From: Isoptericola jiangsuensis
GTDB lineage: Bacteria; Actinomycetota; Actinomycetes; Actinomycetales; Cellulomonadaceae
Length of the DNA: 64,000 nucleotides
Direction of reading: 5' to 3'
NCBI RefSeq assembly: GCF_002563715.1
Contig: NZ_PDJJ01000001.1
Span: 992,001-1,056,000 of the forward strand
Both the position numbers and the translations under genes were made by a program. The notes under the pieces were generated by a model. It had not been told where the DNA came from and did no database searches. It saw only the letters and a list, made by a program, of their open reading frames with translations. Of the stretch, positions 18,062-27,058 are shown one piece after another. Numbering within the stretch: the stretch's first letter is position 1; each line of letters begins with the position of its first letter.

Positions 18062-20554
18062 TCACTCGTTGTCGCCGCCCGTCGCCGCCGCGGCGTCGTA
18101 CTGCGGCCCGCCCGAGCCGGCCGCCGTGTCGCCGGCGTCCGGCCACACCCAGTCGCGCACCTCGGGGACGTCCTCCCCGTGCTCGCGGGTGTACTGCCGG
18201 GCCGCCAGCCGGGCGTCCACCATCCGCTGGCGCAGGCCCGCGACCTTCGAGCCCAGCTCCGGGACCCGGTCGATGACGTCGATCACCAGGTGGAACCGGT
18301 CGATGTCGTTCAGCATCGCCATGTCGAAGGGCGTCGTCGTGGTGCCCTCCTCCTTGTAACCCCGCACGTGGATGTTCGCGTGGTTGTTGCGGCGGTACGT
18401 GAGCCGGTGGATCAGCCACGGGTAGCCGTGGTAGTTGAAGATCACCGGCCGGTCCGGGGTGAACAGCCCGTCGAAGTCCTTGTCCGACAGGCCGTGCGGG
18501 TGCTCGTGCTCGTCCTGCAGGCGCATCAGGTCCACCACGTTGACCACCCGCACCTTGAGGTCCGGCAGCTCACGACGCAGGATGTCCGCCGCGGCCAGCA
18601 CCTCCAGGGTCGGCACGTCGCCGGCGCAGCCGAGCACCACGTCCGGGCTCTCGCCCGGCACCTCCGTGCCCGCCCACTCCCAGATGCCGAGGCCCCGCGT
18701 GCAGTGCGCCACCGCCTCCGGCATCGACAGGAACTGCGGCGCCGGCTGCTTGCCCGCCACCACGACGTTCACGTACTGGCGGCTGCGCAGGCAGTGCTCG
18801 TACGTGGACAGCAGCGTGTTCGCGTCCGGCGGCAGGTACACCCGCACGATCTCGGCCTTCTTGTTCACCACGTGGTCGATGAACCCCGGGTCCTGGTGGC
18901 TGAACCCGTTGTGGTCCTGCCGCCACACGTGGCTCGACAGCAGGTAGTTCAGGCTCGCGACCGGTCGGCGCCACGGGATGTGGTTGGTGACCTTCAACCA
19001 CTTCGCGTGCTGGTTGAACATCGAGTCGACGATGTGGATGAACGCCTCGTAGCTGGTGAACAGGCCGTGGCGCCCCGTCAGCAGGTAGCCCTCCAGCCAG
19101 CCCTGGCACTGGTGCTCGCTGAGCATCTCCATGACCCGCCCGGCACGCGCCATGTGCTCGTCGACGTCCGGCCCGTAGAACTCCGCGTTCCACTGCTTGT
19201 CCGTCACCTCGTAGACGGCCTGCAGACGGTTCGACGCCGTCTCGTCCGGCCCGAAGATCCGGAAGTTGTCCGGGTTGAGGCGCACCACGTCGGTCAGCCA
19301 CTGGCCCAGCACGCGCGTCGCCTCCGCGACCGCCCCGCCCGGCGCCGGGACGTCCACGCCGTACTCGCGGAAGTCCGGCAGGCGCAGGTCCTTGAGCAGC
19401 AGGCCGCCGTTCGCGTGCGGGTTGTCGCTCATCCGCAGCGCCCCCTCCGGCGCCAGCCCCGCGATCTCCGGGCGCAGGGCGCCCGCGTCGTCGAACAGCT
19501 CGTGCGGCCGGTACGACTCCAGCCAGCCGCGCAGCACCTCCAGGTGCTCCGGGGTGTCCCGCGCGCTCGCCAGCGGCACCTGGTGCGCCCGCCACGAGTC
19601 CTCCGTCTTGTGACCGTCGATCTCCGGCGGGCACGTCCAGCCCTTCGGCGTGCGGAACACGATCATCGGCCACGCCGGACGCGCGTCGTTCCCCGCCGCG
19701 GCGTCCGCCTTGATCCGCGCGATGTGCTCCAGCACCTCGTCGAGCAGCTTCGCGAACCGGCGGTGCACGGCCACCGGGTCCTCCCCGTCGAACCCGCCGA
19801 CGAAGAAGTACGGCGTGTGCCCGTACCCGATCATGAGGTCGCGCAGCTCGTCGTCGCTGATGCGGCTCAGCACCGTCGGGTTCGCGATCTTGTAGCCGTT
19901 CAGGTGCAGGATCGGCAGCACCACGCCGTCCGTGCGCGGGTTGACGAACTTGTTCGAGTGCCAGCTCGTCGCCAGCGGGCCCGTCTCCGCCTCCCCGTCA
20001 CCCACCACCGCCGCGACCAGCAGGTCCGGGTTGTCGAACGCCGCGCCGTACGCGTGGCTGAGCGCGTACCCCAGCTCACCACCCTCGTGGATCGAGCCCG
20101 GCGTCTCCGGCGCCACGTGGCTCGGGATGCCGCCCGGGAACGAGAACTGCCGGAACAGCCGGCGCAGACCCTCGTCGTCCTGGGTGATGTCCGAGTAGAT
20201 CTCCGAGTACGTGCCCTCCAGGTAGGTGTTCGCCACCAGGCCCGGACCGCCGTGCCCCGGCCCCGCCACGTAGATCGTCGACAGGTCGCGCTCCTTGATC
20301 GCGCGGTTCAGGTGCGCGTACAGGAAGTTCAGGCCCGGCGTCGTGCCCCAGTGGCCCAGCAGGCGGGGCTTGACGTGGTCCCGGGTGAGCTCCTCGCGCA
20401 GGAGCGGGTTGTCGAGCAGGTAGATCTGCCCGATCGACAGGTAGTTCGCGGCACGCCACCACTGGTCGAGGCGCTCGACGTCGGCATCCGACAGGTCGGC
20501 GACGCCCGTGGCGCGCCAGGTCTCGGAACCGGTGGACGTGGTGCTCGAGGTCAT
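18062..20554 (-). CDS. xfp: Xylulose-5-phosphate/fructose-6-phosphate phosphoketolase
   Basis: 830-residue thiamine-diphosphate enzyme that cleaves xylulose-5-P or fructose-6-P to acetyl-phosphate. Signatures include [56 protein letters not shown], and the TPP motif [16 protein letters not shown]. The C-terminal part has [15 protein letters not shown] and [18 protein letters not shown]. The ATG at 20554 follows AGGGAGTG. It lies directly upstream of pta-ackA on the same strand (141-base gap with a terminator), so its acetyl-phosphate can feed acetate kinase for ATP. Confidence 0.96.
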   Translation of the reverse strand: MTSSTTSTGSETWRATGVADLSDADVERLDQWWRAANYLSIGQIYLLDNPLLREELTRDHVKPRLLGHWGTTPGLNFLYAHLNRAIKERDLSTIYVAGPGHGGPGLVANTYLEGTYSEIYSDITQDDEGLRRLFRQFSFPGGIPSHVAPETPGSIHEGGELGYALSHAYGAAFDNPDLLVAAVVGDGEAETGPLATSWHSNKFVNPRTDGVVLPILHLNGYKIANPTVLSRISDDELRDLMIGYGHTPYFFVGGFDGEDPVAVHRRFAKLLDEVLEHIARIKADAAAGNDARPAWPMIVFRTPKGWTCPPEIDGHKTEDSWRAHQVPLASARDTPEHLEVLRGWLESYRPHELFDDAGALRPEIAGLAPEGALRMSDNPHANGGLLLKDLRLPDFREYGVDVPAPGGAVAEATRVLGQWLTDVVRLNPDNFRIFGPDETASNRLQAVYEVTDKQWNAEFYGPDVDEHMARAGRVMEMLSEHQCQGWLEGYLLTGRHGLFTSYEAFIHIVDSMFNQHAKWLKVTNHIPWRRPVASLNYLLSSHVWRQDHNGFSHQDPGFIDHVVNKKAEIVRVYLPPDANTLLSTYEHCLRSRQYVNVVVAGKQPAPQFLSMPEAVAHCTRGLGIWEWAGTEVPGESPDVVLGCAGDVPTLEVLAAADILRRELPDLKVRVVNVVDLMRLQDEHEHPHGLSDKDFDGLFTPDRPVIFNYHGYPWLIHRLTYRRNNHANIHVRGYKEEGTTTTPFDMAMLNDIDRFHLVIDVIDRVPELGSKVAGLRQRMVDARLAARQYTREHGEDVPEVRDWVWPDAGDTAAGSGGPQYDAAAATGGDNE

Positions 20555-20940
20555 CACACACTCCCTGGTCTGCGGGGTCTTGCGATCGCTCTCATTCCAC
20601 CGCACCGGCCGTCCGGGCGCAGCATCTGGGCCCACGTGTCCTGCGTGACGTCGATCTGACTCACCGTCCACCTCCGCCCTCCGCGCTCCGGGCGACCGTC
20701 CCGACGCCGGTCGCCCCCGTGTCCCGCCGGCCCGCCGGCGCCCCTCCCGGTGGCCTCCGCTCCCGTCGGCCGCGCCGCCCGACGGCACGCCCTCCTGTCG
20801 CCCGTGCCCGACGACGCTCCCTCCCGTCCGGCGGTGCCGCCCTCCACCGGCCCGCGGCTCGCCCGGCAGCGCCGGTGCCAGGAGCGTGAGGTTGGCCACG
20901 CGGTTCCAGCGCCCGGCCCCACCCCCGCTACCGTGGTCCC
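20555..20940. other. Intergenic region, xfp to SURF1 gene
   Basis: 386 bases between divergent genes, GC-rich and without a convincing reading frame. It should hold the xfp promoter (no clear -35/-10 pair seen). At its right end a TACCGT -10 box (20929-20934) lies six bases before the SURF1 GTG. Confidence 0.5.
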
Positions 20941-21843
20941 GTGCCTGACGCCCCACCCGCCCGACGGTCGTTCTGGGCGGTCGCCCTCCAGCCGCGCATG
21001 CTCGCGATCCTGCTGCTCCTGCTGGCCGCCGCCCTCGTGTGCGGACGGCTCGGCGTGTGGCAGATCGACCGCGCCTACGAGCGCGCCAACCTCGCCGCCC
21101 AGCAGGAGGCCGCCGAGGCCGCTGCCACCGGACCCGCCGCCCTCGGCGAGCTCGTCGCCCCGCAGGCGTCGTTCCCCGGCGAGCTCGTCGGCCGCCAGAC
21201 GTGGGTCGAGGGCGAGTGGGAGCCCGACGGGCAGACGCTCGTCGCCGGACGCACCCTCGACGGCGTCGAGGGCTACCTCGTGCTCACCCCGCTGCGCGTC
21301 ACCGACGACGGCACCGGCGGCGCGTCCTGGGCCGGACTGTCCGGCGCGCCCGTGCTGCCCGTCGTGCGGGGCTGGGTCGAGTCGCCCACCCCCGACGCCG
21401 CCGCCCTCGACGTCCCCGACGGCGAGGTCCGCGTCGAGGGCTGGCTCCAGGCGTCCGAGTCCACCCTGCGCACCGGCGACGCCCCCGCCAACCCCGGCGG
21501 GCCGCCCCTCACCCAGGACATCGCCTCCTCGCACCTCGCCAACGTGTGGGACGGCCCCATCTACACCGGGTACGTCGTCCTCACCGGGTCCGACCCCGCC
21601 CAGCCCGCCGCCGCCGAGGGCGGTCCCGCGCCGCTGCCCCGCCCCGTCCTGGAGGGCGGCTCGGACGTCAACCTCCAGAACTTCTTCTACGCCCTGCAGT
21701 GGTGGGTGTTCGGGCTGTTCGCGTTCTCCCTGTGGATCCGCCTCGTCCGCGACGAGATGGCCGGCGGGCGGCGCGAGACCCGTCGTCGCGCCGACCGCAC
21801 CGACGACCCCGTCGGCCGCGGCATCGCGGGCCTGCCGTCCTGA
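20941..21843 (+). CDS. SURF1-family cytochrome oxidase assembly protein
   Basis: 300 residues with a transmembrane helix near each end ([22 protein letters not shown] at about 20-41 in two runs, [11 protein letters not shown] and GRLGVWQ; and [18 protein letters not shown] near 245-262), the SURF1 layout. [16 protein letters not shown] and [11 protein letters not shown] match the periplasm-facing domain, and [12 protein letters not shown] is the conserved C-terminal motif. SURF1 helps insert heme into cytochrome c oxidase. Leaderless GTG at 20941 with TACCGT six bases upstream. Confidence 0.92.
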   Translation: MPDAPPARRSFWAVALQPRMLAILLLLLAAALVCGRLGVWQIDRAYERANLAAQQEAAEAAATGPAALGELVAPQASFPGELVGRQTWVEGEWEPDGQTLVAGRTLDGVEGYLVLTPLRVTDDGTGGASWAGLSGAPVLPVVRGWVESPTPDAAALDVPDGEVRVEGWLQASESTLRTGDAPANPGGPPLTQDIASSHLANVWDGPIYTGYVVLTGSDPAQPAAAEGGPAPLPRPVLEGGSDVNLQNFFYALQWWVFGLFAFSLWIRLVRDEMAGGRRETRRRADRTDDPVGRGIAGLPS

Positions 21844-21854
21844 CCCCTTTCAGC

Positions 21855-21918
21855 CATCGTCCGTGCTGACTTGGTACCTCAACTCTCCGTGTGAGGTACC
21901 AAGTCAGCACGGACGATG
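21855..21918. repeat. Dispersed palindrome, copy 2 (left border of DUF559 gene)
   Basis: Perfect 27-bp arms (21855-21881 and 21892-21918) around a 10-base loop. It shares CATCGTCCGTGCTG with copy 1 and TTGGTACCTCA with copy 3. The last three bases of the right arm are the ATG of the DUF559 gene. Confidence 0.93.
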
Positions 21919-22989
21919 CCGAAGCTGTGGATGACGCCGCCAAGGTCCGGCGCCACCTGCTCGGATGGGCGTGTGTCCAGACCCGTCGGCCCGCTTCCGC
22001 CCACGCTCGTCGGCGCCGCCCGCCGTCAGGAAGGGCTCGTCACCATCCGGCAGTGCCTGGAGTCCGGCATGTCCCGCCGACGGGTCCAGGGGCACGTCGA
22101 GCGCAAGGACTGGGAACGGCCGGCCCGCGGCGTGTACGACACCGGCCTCGTCGTCCCGACCTCCACGTCCGACGGCTTCGCCCACCGACGACGGCGCACC
22201 GCACTGCTGGGTCCGCTCAGTCACGAGGGCACGGTGGCCGTGGGCGTGAGCGCCCTCGTGCTCCACGGAGTCCAGGGTTCACCGGTCCGCTTCGTCCCGG
22301 AGGTGGCGGCACCGAGAGCCGCGCACCGGGCGCCGGACGGCCCGGTGCGGGTCCGCCGGATCCTCGTGACCGAGCCGGAACGGCTCGACGGGGTCCTCGT
22401 GGCACCCGTCGTCGACTCGCTCGCGCTCGCGATCCCGACGCTCAGCCGCGCCGACGCCGTGGCGATGATGGACTCCGCCCTGCACCAGGGCCTCGTCACG
22501 CCGGCCGGCATCGCCGGCGCGCGAGCACGGGCCACGGGCAGGCGCGGCGCGCGGCGGTGCGAACCGTGGTGGTCGGAGCCGGACGCGAGGTCGGAGTCGC
22601 CCGCCGAGTCGTGGGCACGGGTCACCTGCACGGCCGCCGGCGTGCCGCCCGACGCGGTCCAGCTCGTCGTCGTCCGGGGCGGGCAGGTCGTGGCGCGGGT
22701 CGACCTGGCGTGGATCCTGCCCGACGGCGTCGTCCTGCTGGTCGAGATCGACGGTCGTGACGTCCACTCCACCCCGGACGCGCTGCTGCACGACCGTCGC
22801 CGGCAGAACCGGATCGACACCCCGGTCACGATGATCCGCCGGTTCACCGGGACGGAGGCCAGGGACGGCACCGCCGCCCGGGAGGTGTCGGCGGTGCTGG
22901 CGCAGGCCCGCTGGCGTCCTCGGCCGGTGGCTCCCGGCCTCGCCTACTGCATCGAGCGTGCTGGGTTGGTACCTCAACCGAAGGTTTGA
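21916..22989 (+). CDS. AbiEi-like N-terminus with DUF559 nuclease-like C-terminus
   Basis: 357 residues. LVTIRQCLESGMSRRRVQGHVERKDWERPARGVY is the winged-helix start typical of actinobacterial AbiEi/DUF559 proteins (seen as LVTIRQCLESGMSRRRV and WERPARGVY). The C-terminal part has the Vsr-like PD-(D/E)xK pattern: ESPAESWARV (Glu 231), VARVDLAWIL (Asp 263), VLLVEIDGRDVHS (Glu 277 and Asp 279) and RRRQNRID. The ATG at 21916 is inside palindrome copy 2; a GTG at 21973 (codon 20) is an equally good start. The stop lies in palindrome copy 3. No other gene shares its transcript obviously. Function unknown; nuclease activity is inference from the fold. Confidence 0.82.
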   Translation: MPKLWMTPPRSGATCSDGRVSRPVGPLPPTLVGAARRQEGLVTIRQCLESGMSRRRVQGHVERKDWERPARGVYDTGLVVPTSTSDGFAHRRRRTALLGPLSHEGTVAVGVSALVLHGVQGSPVRFVPEVAAPRAAHRAPDGPVRVRRILVTEPERLDGVLVAPVVDSLALAIPTLSRADAVAMMDSALHQGLVTPAGIAGARARATGRRGARRCEPWWSEPDARSESPAESWARVTCTAAGVPPDAVQLVVVRGGQVVARVDLAWILPDGVVLLVEIDGRDVHSTPDALLHDRRRQNRIDTPVTMIRRFTGTEARDGTAAREVSAVLAQARWRPRPVAPGLAYCIERAGLVPQPKV

Positions 22990-23013
22990 GGTACCGACCC
23001 AGCACGGACGTTG
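22950..23013. repeat. Dispersed palindrome, copy 3 (right border of DUF559 gene)
   Basis: 28-base arms (22950-22977 and 22986-23013) match at 24 of 28 positions with an 8-base loop. The DUF559 stop codon (22987-22989) is at the start of the right arm. The ABC exporter gene ends 13 bases further on. Confidence 0.88.
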
Positions 23014-23025
23014 CGGAGCAGGGGG

Positions 23026-24798
23026 TCAGTCGGCCTGCCACGAGTGCCAGAGCCGGGCGTAGTCCCCGCCGGCGGCGACGAGCTCGTCGTGGGGGCCGAT
23101 CTCGGTGATGCGGCCACCGTCGACGACGGCCACGCGGTCGGCGTCGTGGGCGGTGTGCAGCCGGTGGGCGATGGCGACGACGGTGCGGCCGGACAGGACG
23201 GCGTTGAGGGACTGCTCGAGGTGCCGGGCGGCGCGGGGGTCGAGCAGGGAGGTGGCCTCGTCGAGGACGAGGGTGTGGGGGTCGAGCAGGACGAGCCGGG
23301 CGAGGGCGACCTGCTGGGCCTGGGCAGGGGTGAGGGGGTGCCCGCCGGAGCCGACCTCGGTGGCGAGGCCGTCGGGGAGGGCGGCTGCCCAGCCGCGGGC
23401 GTCGACGGCGCCGAGGGCGCCCCAGAGGGCGTCGTCGTCGGCGGTGGTGTCGGCGAGGCGCAGGTTCTCAGCCAGGGTCCCGACGAAGACGTGGTGCTCC
23501 TGGGTGACGAGGGCGACGTGCCCGCGCAGGTCCTCCAGCGGCAGGTCGACCAGCGGCACGCCGCCGACGGTGACGGTGCCGCCGGTGGGTGGGTGGATGC
23601 CGGCGAGCATGCGGCCGAGGGTGGACTTGCCGGCACCGGAGGGTCCGACGACGGCGAGGCGTTCGCCGGGGCGCAGGTCCAGGTCGATGCCGTGCAGGAC
23701 GTCCCGGCCGGGGGTGTAGGCGTAGCGGACGGCGTCGGCGCGGACGTCCTCGGCGGTGGGGACGGCGCCGGTGGCCTGCCGGTCGGGGGCGACGAGTCCG
23801 ACGCCGACGACGCGGGCGAGGGCGACGACGGCGACCTGGAGCTCGTCGAGCCAGAACACGAGGTCGAACACGGGGCCGCCCATCTGGTGGGCGTACATGG
23901 CGAGCGTCGCGACCGTGCCGACGGTGGTGAGGTCCTGGGAGACGAGCCAGGCGCCCCACAGGACGACGGCGATGGGGGCGACGGCGACGGCGGTGTCGAT
24001 GCCGGGGATGAGCCGCTGGCGCAGCCGCAGGGTGTGGGACTCGGCGTCGAACGTCTCGGCGAGGTCGCCGCGCAGCCGACGGCGCAGCCGGGTGCCGAGC
24101 CACAGCGCCTCGGTGGTGCGGGCGCCCTCGACGGTCTCGGTGATGGTGCCGTTGACGGTCGCGAACGCGGCGGACACGCGCAGGTAGCCGGGGGTGGCGC
24201 GCCGCAGGTACCAGCGCAGGGTGAGGACGATGACGGGCACGCCGACGAGCATCGCGACGGCGACGAGCGGGTCGGCGACGAACGACGCGACGAGGGTGAG
24301 GCTCAGGGTGACGACGCACACGAGCACGCGGGGGACGCCGAACCGGACGGCGTGCGCGAGCTTGTTGACGTCGTTGGTGGTGCGGGCGACGAGGTCGCCG
24401 GTGCCGGCCTTCTCCACGGTGGACAGGGGCAGCCTGGTGGCGGTGGTCAGGAACTCCTCGCGGAGCTCGGCGAAGACGCGCTCGCCGAACACCATGGAGA
24501 GGCGCTGGGCGTAGCGGGTGACGACGGCCTGGGTGACGACGGCGCACACGAGCACGACGGCGAGCGTGTTCACGCGGTCCAGGGTGGTGCCGGTGGTGGC
24601 CTCGTCGATGAACCGGCCCAGCAGGAAGGGTCCGGTGAGGCCGGCGAGCGCGGCGAGGGTGTGCAGGACGGCGATGCCGCCGAGGCTGCCGCGGTGGCGG
24701 CGGAAGAGCCGGGCGACGGTGCGCCGCACCTCGGTGGTGTCGGCGACGGGCAGCCGGCGCGGGTCGGCCGGTGCGGCCGACGGCGGGGTGGCGCTCAT
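23026..24798 (-). CDS. ABC exporter half-transporter, canonical ATP site, degenerate signature
   Basis: 590 residues: a six-helix exporter membrane domain (residues about 40-330) and an ATPase domain. Walker A (VGPSGAGKSTLGRML), the Q-loop (VTQEHHVFVG), Walker B with catalytic Glu (TLVLDEATSLLD) and the H-loop (AIAHRLHTAHD) are intact. The signature motif is LTPAQAQQVALARL instead of LSGGQ. The start ATG at 24798 overlaps the stop of the upstream partner by four bases, so the two are made as a heterodimer. The substrate (drug, lipid or peptide) cannot be told from sequence. Confidence 0.92.
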   Translation of the reverse strand: MSATPPSAAPADPRRLPVADTTEVRRTVARLFRRHRGSLGGIAVLHTLAALAGLTGPFLLGRFIDEATTGTTLDRVNTLAVVLVCAVVTQAVVTRYAQRLSMVFGERVFAELREEFLTTATRLPLSTVEKAGTGDLVARTTNDVNKLAHAVRFGVPRVLVCVVTLSLTLVASFVADPLVAVAMLVGVPVIVLTLRWYLRRATPGYLRVSAAFATVNGTITETVEGARTTEALWLGTRLRRRLRGDLAETFDAESHTLRLRQRLIPGIDTAVAVAPIAVVLWGAWLVSQDLTTVGTVATLAMYAHQMGGPVFDLVFWLDELQVAVVALARVVGVGLVAPDRQATGAVPTAEDVRADAVRYAYTPGRDVLHGIDLDLRPGERLAVVGPSGAGKSTLGRMLAGIHPPTGGTVTVGGVPLVDLPLEDLRGHVALVTQEHHVFVGTLAENLRLADTTADDDALWGALGAVDARGWAAALPDGLATEVGSGGHPLTPAQAQQVALARLVLLDPHTLVLDEATSLLDPRAARHLEQSLNAVLSGRTVVAIAHRLHTAHDADRVAVVDGGRITEIGPHDELVAAGGDYARLWHSWQAD

Positions 24799-26591
24799 CG
24801 GGCGGCTCCTTCCAGGGTGTCGGTGTCGTCGGCGGGCTCGGCGGCGGGCTCGTCGAGGGAGCGGCCGACGACGGCGCGGTAGGCGACCGCGGCGGTGTCG
24901 GTGCGGGCGAGCAGGTCGGCGTGGGTGGCGGTGGCCACGACGCGCCCGTCGTCGGACAGCAGTGCGACCTCGTCCACGTGGTCGAGCACGAGGGGGCTGG
25001 CGGTCACGACGAGGGTGGTGCGGCCCCGGCGTGCCTGGGCGACCCGTTCGGCGATGCGGGCCTCGGTGTGGGCGTCGACGGCGCTGGTCGGCTCGACGAG
25101 GACGAGGACCTCGGCGTCGGTGAGCAGGGCGCGGGCGAGCGCGACGCGCTGCCGCTGGCCGCCGGACAGCGACCGGCCCTTCTCGGGGAGCTCCCCGTCG
25201 AGGCCGCCGGGCACGGAGTCGAGGACGTCCTGCGCGTCGGCGGTCAGCAGGGCGGCCAGGAGCTCGTCGCGGGCGGCGCGGCCGCGGGCGTCGAGGGTGT
25301 CTGCGAGGACTCCGGAGAACAGGTGGGGGGTGGCCTCGGCGACGACGACGCGCTCGCGCAGGACGGACTTGTCGAGGTCGGCGAGGCGGACGTCGCCGAG
25401 GGTGACGTGGTGGTCCGCCTCGACGTCGTCGTCCAGCCGGCCGAGGCGGGTGGCGAGCGCCGCGGAGACGTCGGGGTCGGCGCAGACGAGCCCGACGACG
25501 CGGCCGGGCCGGAGCACGAGCCCGCTGGTGCGGTCGGCGAGGTCGGCGCCGCCCGGCGGCGCGGCGGCGGGCGTGGCGGCCTGCGGGGTGGCCTCGGTGA
25601 CCTGCAGGACGCCGAGGATCTTGCGGGCGGCGACGAGCGCGTTGGTGGTCATCTGGAGCATCTGGGTGGCCATCTGCACGGGCCACGACAGGAACGCGGC
25701 GTACCCGTAGAAGGTGACGAGCTCGCCGGGGGTGAGGTCGCCGGTGACGACGGCGCGCGCGCCGATCCACAGCACGAGGGCGACGAGGAGGCCGGGCAGG
25801 AGGACCTGCAGGCCGTCGAGGACGGACTGCACGGTGGCGACGCGCACGCCGCGGCGGCGCACCTCCTGGGACTGGGCGGCGTAGCGGGCGGCGAACACGT
25901 CCTCGCCGCCGATGCCGCGCAGGATGCGCAGCCCGGAGACGGTGTCGGCCCCGAGGGCGGTGAGGCGCCCGGTGGCCTCGCGGGCGGCCTGCTGGCGGGC
26001 CTGGAGCGGGCGGACGAGCAGGGCGAGGGCGGCGGCGACCACAGGGATGCCGAGGGCGACGACGAGCCCGAGGCGGACGTCCTGGGAGAGCAGCACCCCG
26101 GTGGCGACGGCGTACGCGACGACGCCGCCCAGGAAGCGTCCCGACATCGCGAACACGTCACCGACGCGCAGCGCGTCGTTCGCGACGGCCGCGACGACCT
26201 CCCCGGTGGGGAGCTTGCGCGTGACGGCGTGCCCGGCGCGCGTCGCCTTGTCCCCGACGAGCTCGGTGAAGGCGAAGGTGGCGCGCAGCCAGCTCTCCAC
26301 GTCCCAGGTGTGCGAGAAGACCCCGGACACGACGATCGTCGCGGCGGCGACACCCATCCACGCGACCTGCACGAGGAGCTCGGGCCCGAACCCGGCCGCG
26401 AGACCGGCGTCGACGGCGCGCCCCAGGAGCAGCGGCGACGCGGCGGACGCCAGCATCGACACGGTGCCCGCGAGGGCCGCGAGCGCGACGACGCCGCGCT
26501 GGCGGCCCGCCTGCCACAGCAGCAGGCGGGGGGCGGACGTCAGGGGCGGGGTGCCGGGGTCGGGCAGGGGGAGGGGGCGCACGGGCGTCAA
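24795..26591 (-). CDS. ABC exporter half-transporter, degenerate ATP site, canonical signature
   Basis: 598 residues with an exporter membrane domain (hydrophobic stretches at residues about 35-55, 70-90, 150-190 and 260-290) and an ATPase domain. Where Walker A should be, the sequence reads VVGLVCADPDVSAALATRL, lacking GxxGxGKST and its lysine. Walker B is LVLVEPTSAVD with Val for Asp. The signature LSGGQRQRVALARALL is intact, and the H-loop His is replaced (VTASPLVLDHVD). The degeneration complements that of the downstream partner. It is convergent on neither neighbour and diverges from the DUF3817 gene. Confidence 0.92.
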   Translation of the reverse strand: MTPVRPLPLPDPGTPPLTSAPRLLLWQAGRQRGVVALAALAGTVSMLASAASPLLLGRAVDAGLAAGFGPELLVQVAWMGVAAATIVVSGVFSHTWDVESWLRATFAFTELVGDKATRAGHAVTRKLPTGEVVAAVANDALRVGDVFAMSGRFLGGVVAYAVATGVLLSQDVRLGLVVALGIPVVAAALALLVRPLQARQQAAREATGRLTALGADTVSGLRILRGIGGEDVFAARYAAQSQEVRRRGVRVATVQSVLDGLQVLLPGLLVALVLWIGARAVVTGDLTPGELVTFYGYAAFLSWPVQMATQMLQMTTNALVAARKILGVLQVTEATPQAATPAAAPPGGADLADRTSGLVLRPGRVVGLVCADPDVSAALATRLGRLDDDVEADHHVTLGDVRLADLDKSVLRERVVVAEATPHLFSGVLADTLDARGRAARDELLAALLTADAQDVLDSVPGGLDGELPEKGRSLSGGQRQRVALARALLTDAEVLVLVEPTSAVDAHTEARIAERVAQARRGRTTLVVTASPLVLDHVDEVALLSDDGRVVATATHADLLARTDTAAVAYRAVVGRSLDEPAAEPADDTDTLEGAAR

Positions 26592-26635
26592 GCCTAGGTG
26601 GCGCAGCCGACACCGATCACCGCATTTTCGCCGCC

Positions 26636-26641
26636 TATCCT
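26636..26641 (+). promoter_or_regulatory. -10 box of DUF3817 gene
   Basis: TATCCT six bases before the GTG at 26648. The spacer GGAGGC also resembles a ribosome site, so leaderless and leadered starts are both possible. Confidence 0.5.
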
Positions 26642-26647
26642 GGAGGC

Positions 26648-27058
26648 GTGAGCACCGAGCAGCCCTCCGCCCCGACCGTGACCAGCGAGCAGGCGGCGAC
26701 CGCGATCCGCAAGGCCCGTGGTTCGCTGTCCCGCTACCGCGTGATGGCGTTGATCACGGGTGTGACGCTCCTGGTGTTCTGCGTGGAGATGCTCATCAAG
26801 TACGGCGTCGGCGCCCTGACGGACGTCGACGGCGTCATGGTGTACCTGGCGTGGATCCCGTTCGCGCACGGGTGGATCTACGTGCTGTACCTCATCACCG
26901 TGCTGGACCTGTGGGCGAAGATGCGCTGGGGGTACGGGCGGCTCACGGCCATGGTGTTCGCGGGCGTCGTCCCGGTGATGTCGTTCGTGCTGGAGAAGAA
27001 GATCCACGCCGAGGCCGACGTGAAGCTGGCGGCGCTGGCCGAGCGGTACGGCGCGTGA
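26648..27058 (+). CDS. DUF3817 integral membrane protein
   Basis: 136 residues with three hydrophobic segments (VMALITGVTLLVFCVEML at about 31-48, WIPFAHGWIYVLYLITVL at about 73-90, MVFAGVVPVMSFVLE at about 102-116). The HGWIYVLYL segment is the conserved heart of DUF3817. Function unknown. The stop overlaps the GTG of the moeZ-like gene (GTGA), implying co-translation. Confidence 0.88.
   Translation: MSTEQPSAPTVTSEQAATAIRKARGSLSRYRVMALITGVTLLVFCVEMLIKYGVGALTDVDGVMVYLAWIPFAHGWIYVLYLITVLDLWAKMRWGYGRLTAMVFAGVVPVMSFVLEKKIHAEADVKLAALAERYGA

Noticed and set aside
16118-20659. 1,513-codon plus-strand frame opposite pta and xfp
   Set aside because: It is antisense to two well-supported enzymes and has His/Arg/Val-rich shadow composition without any domain.
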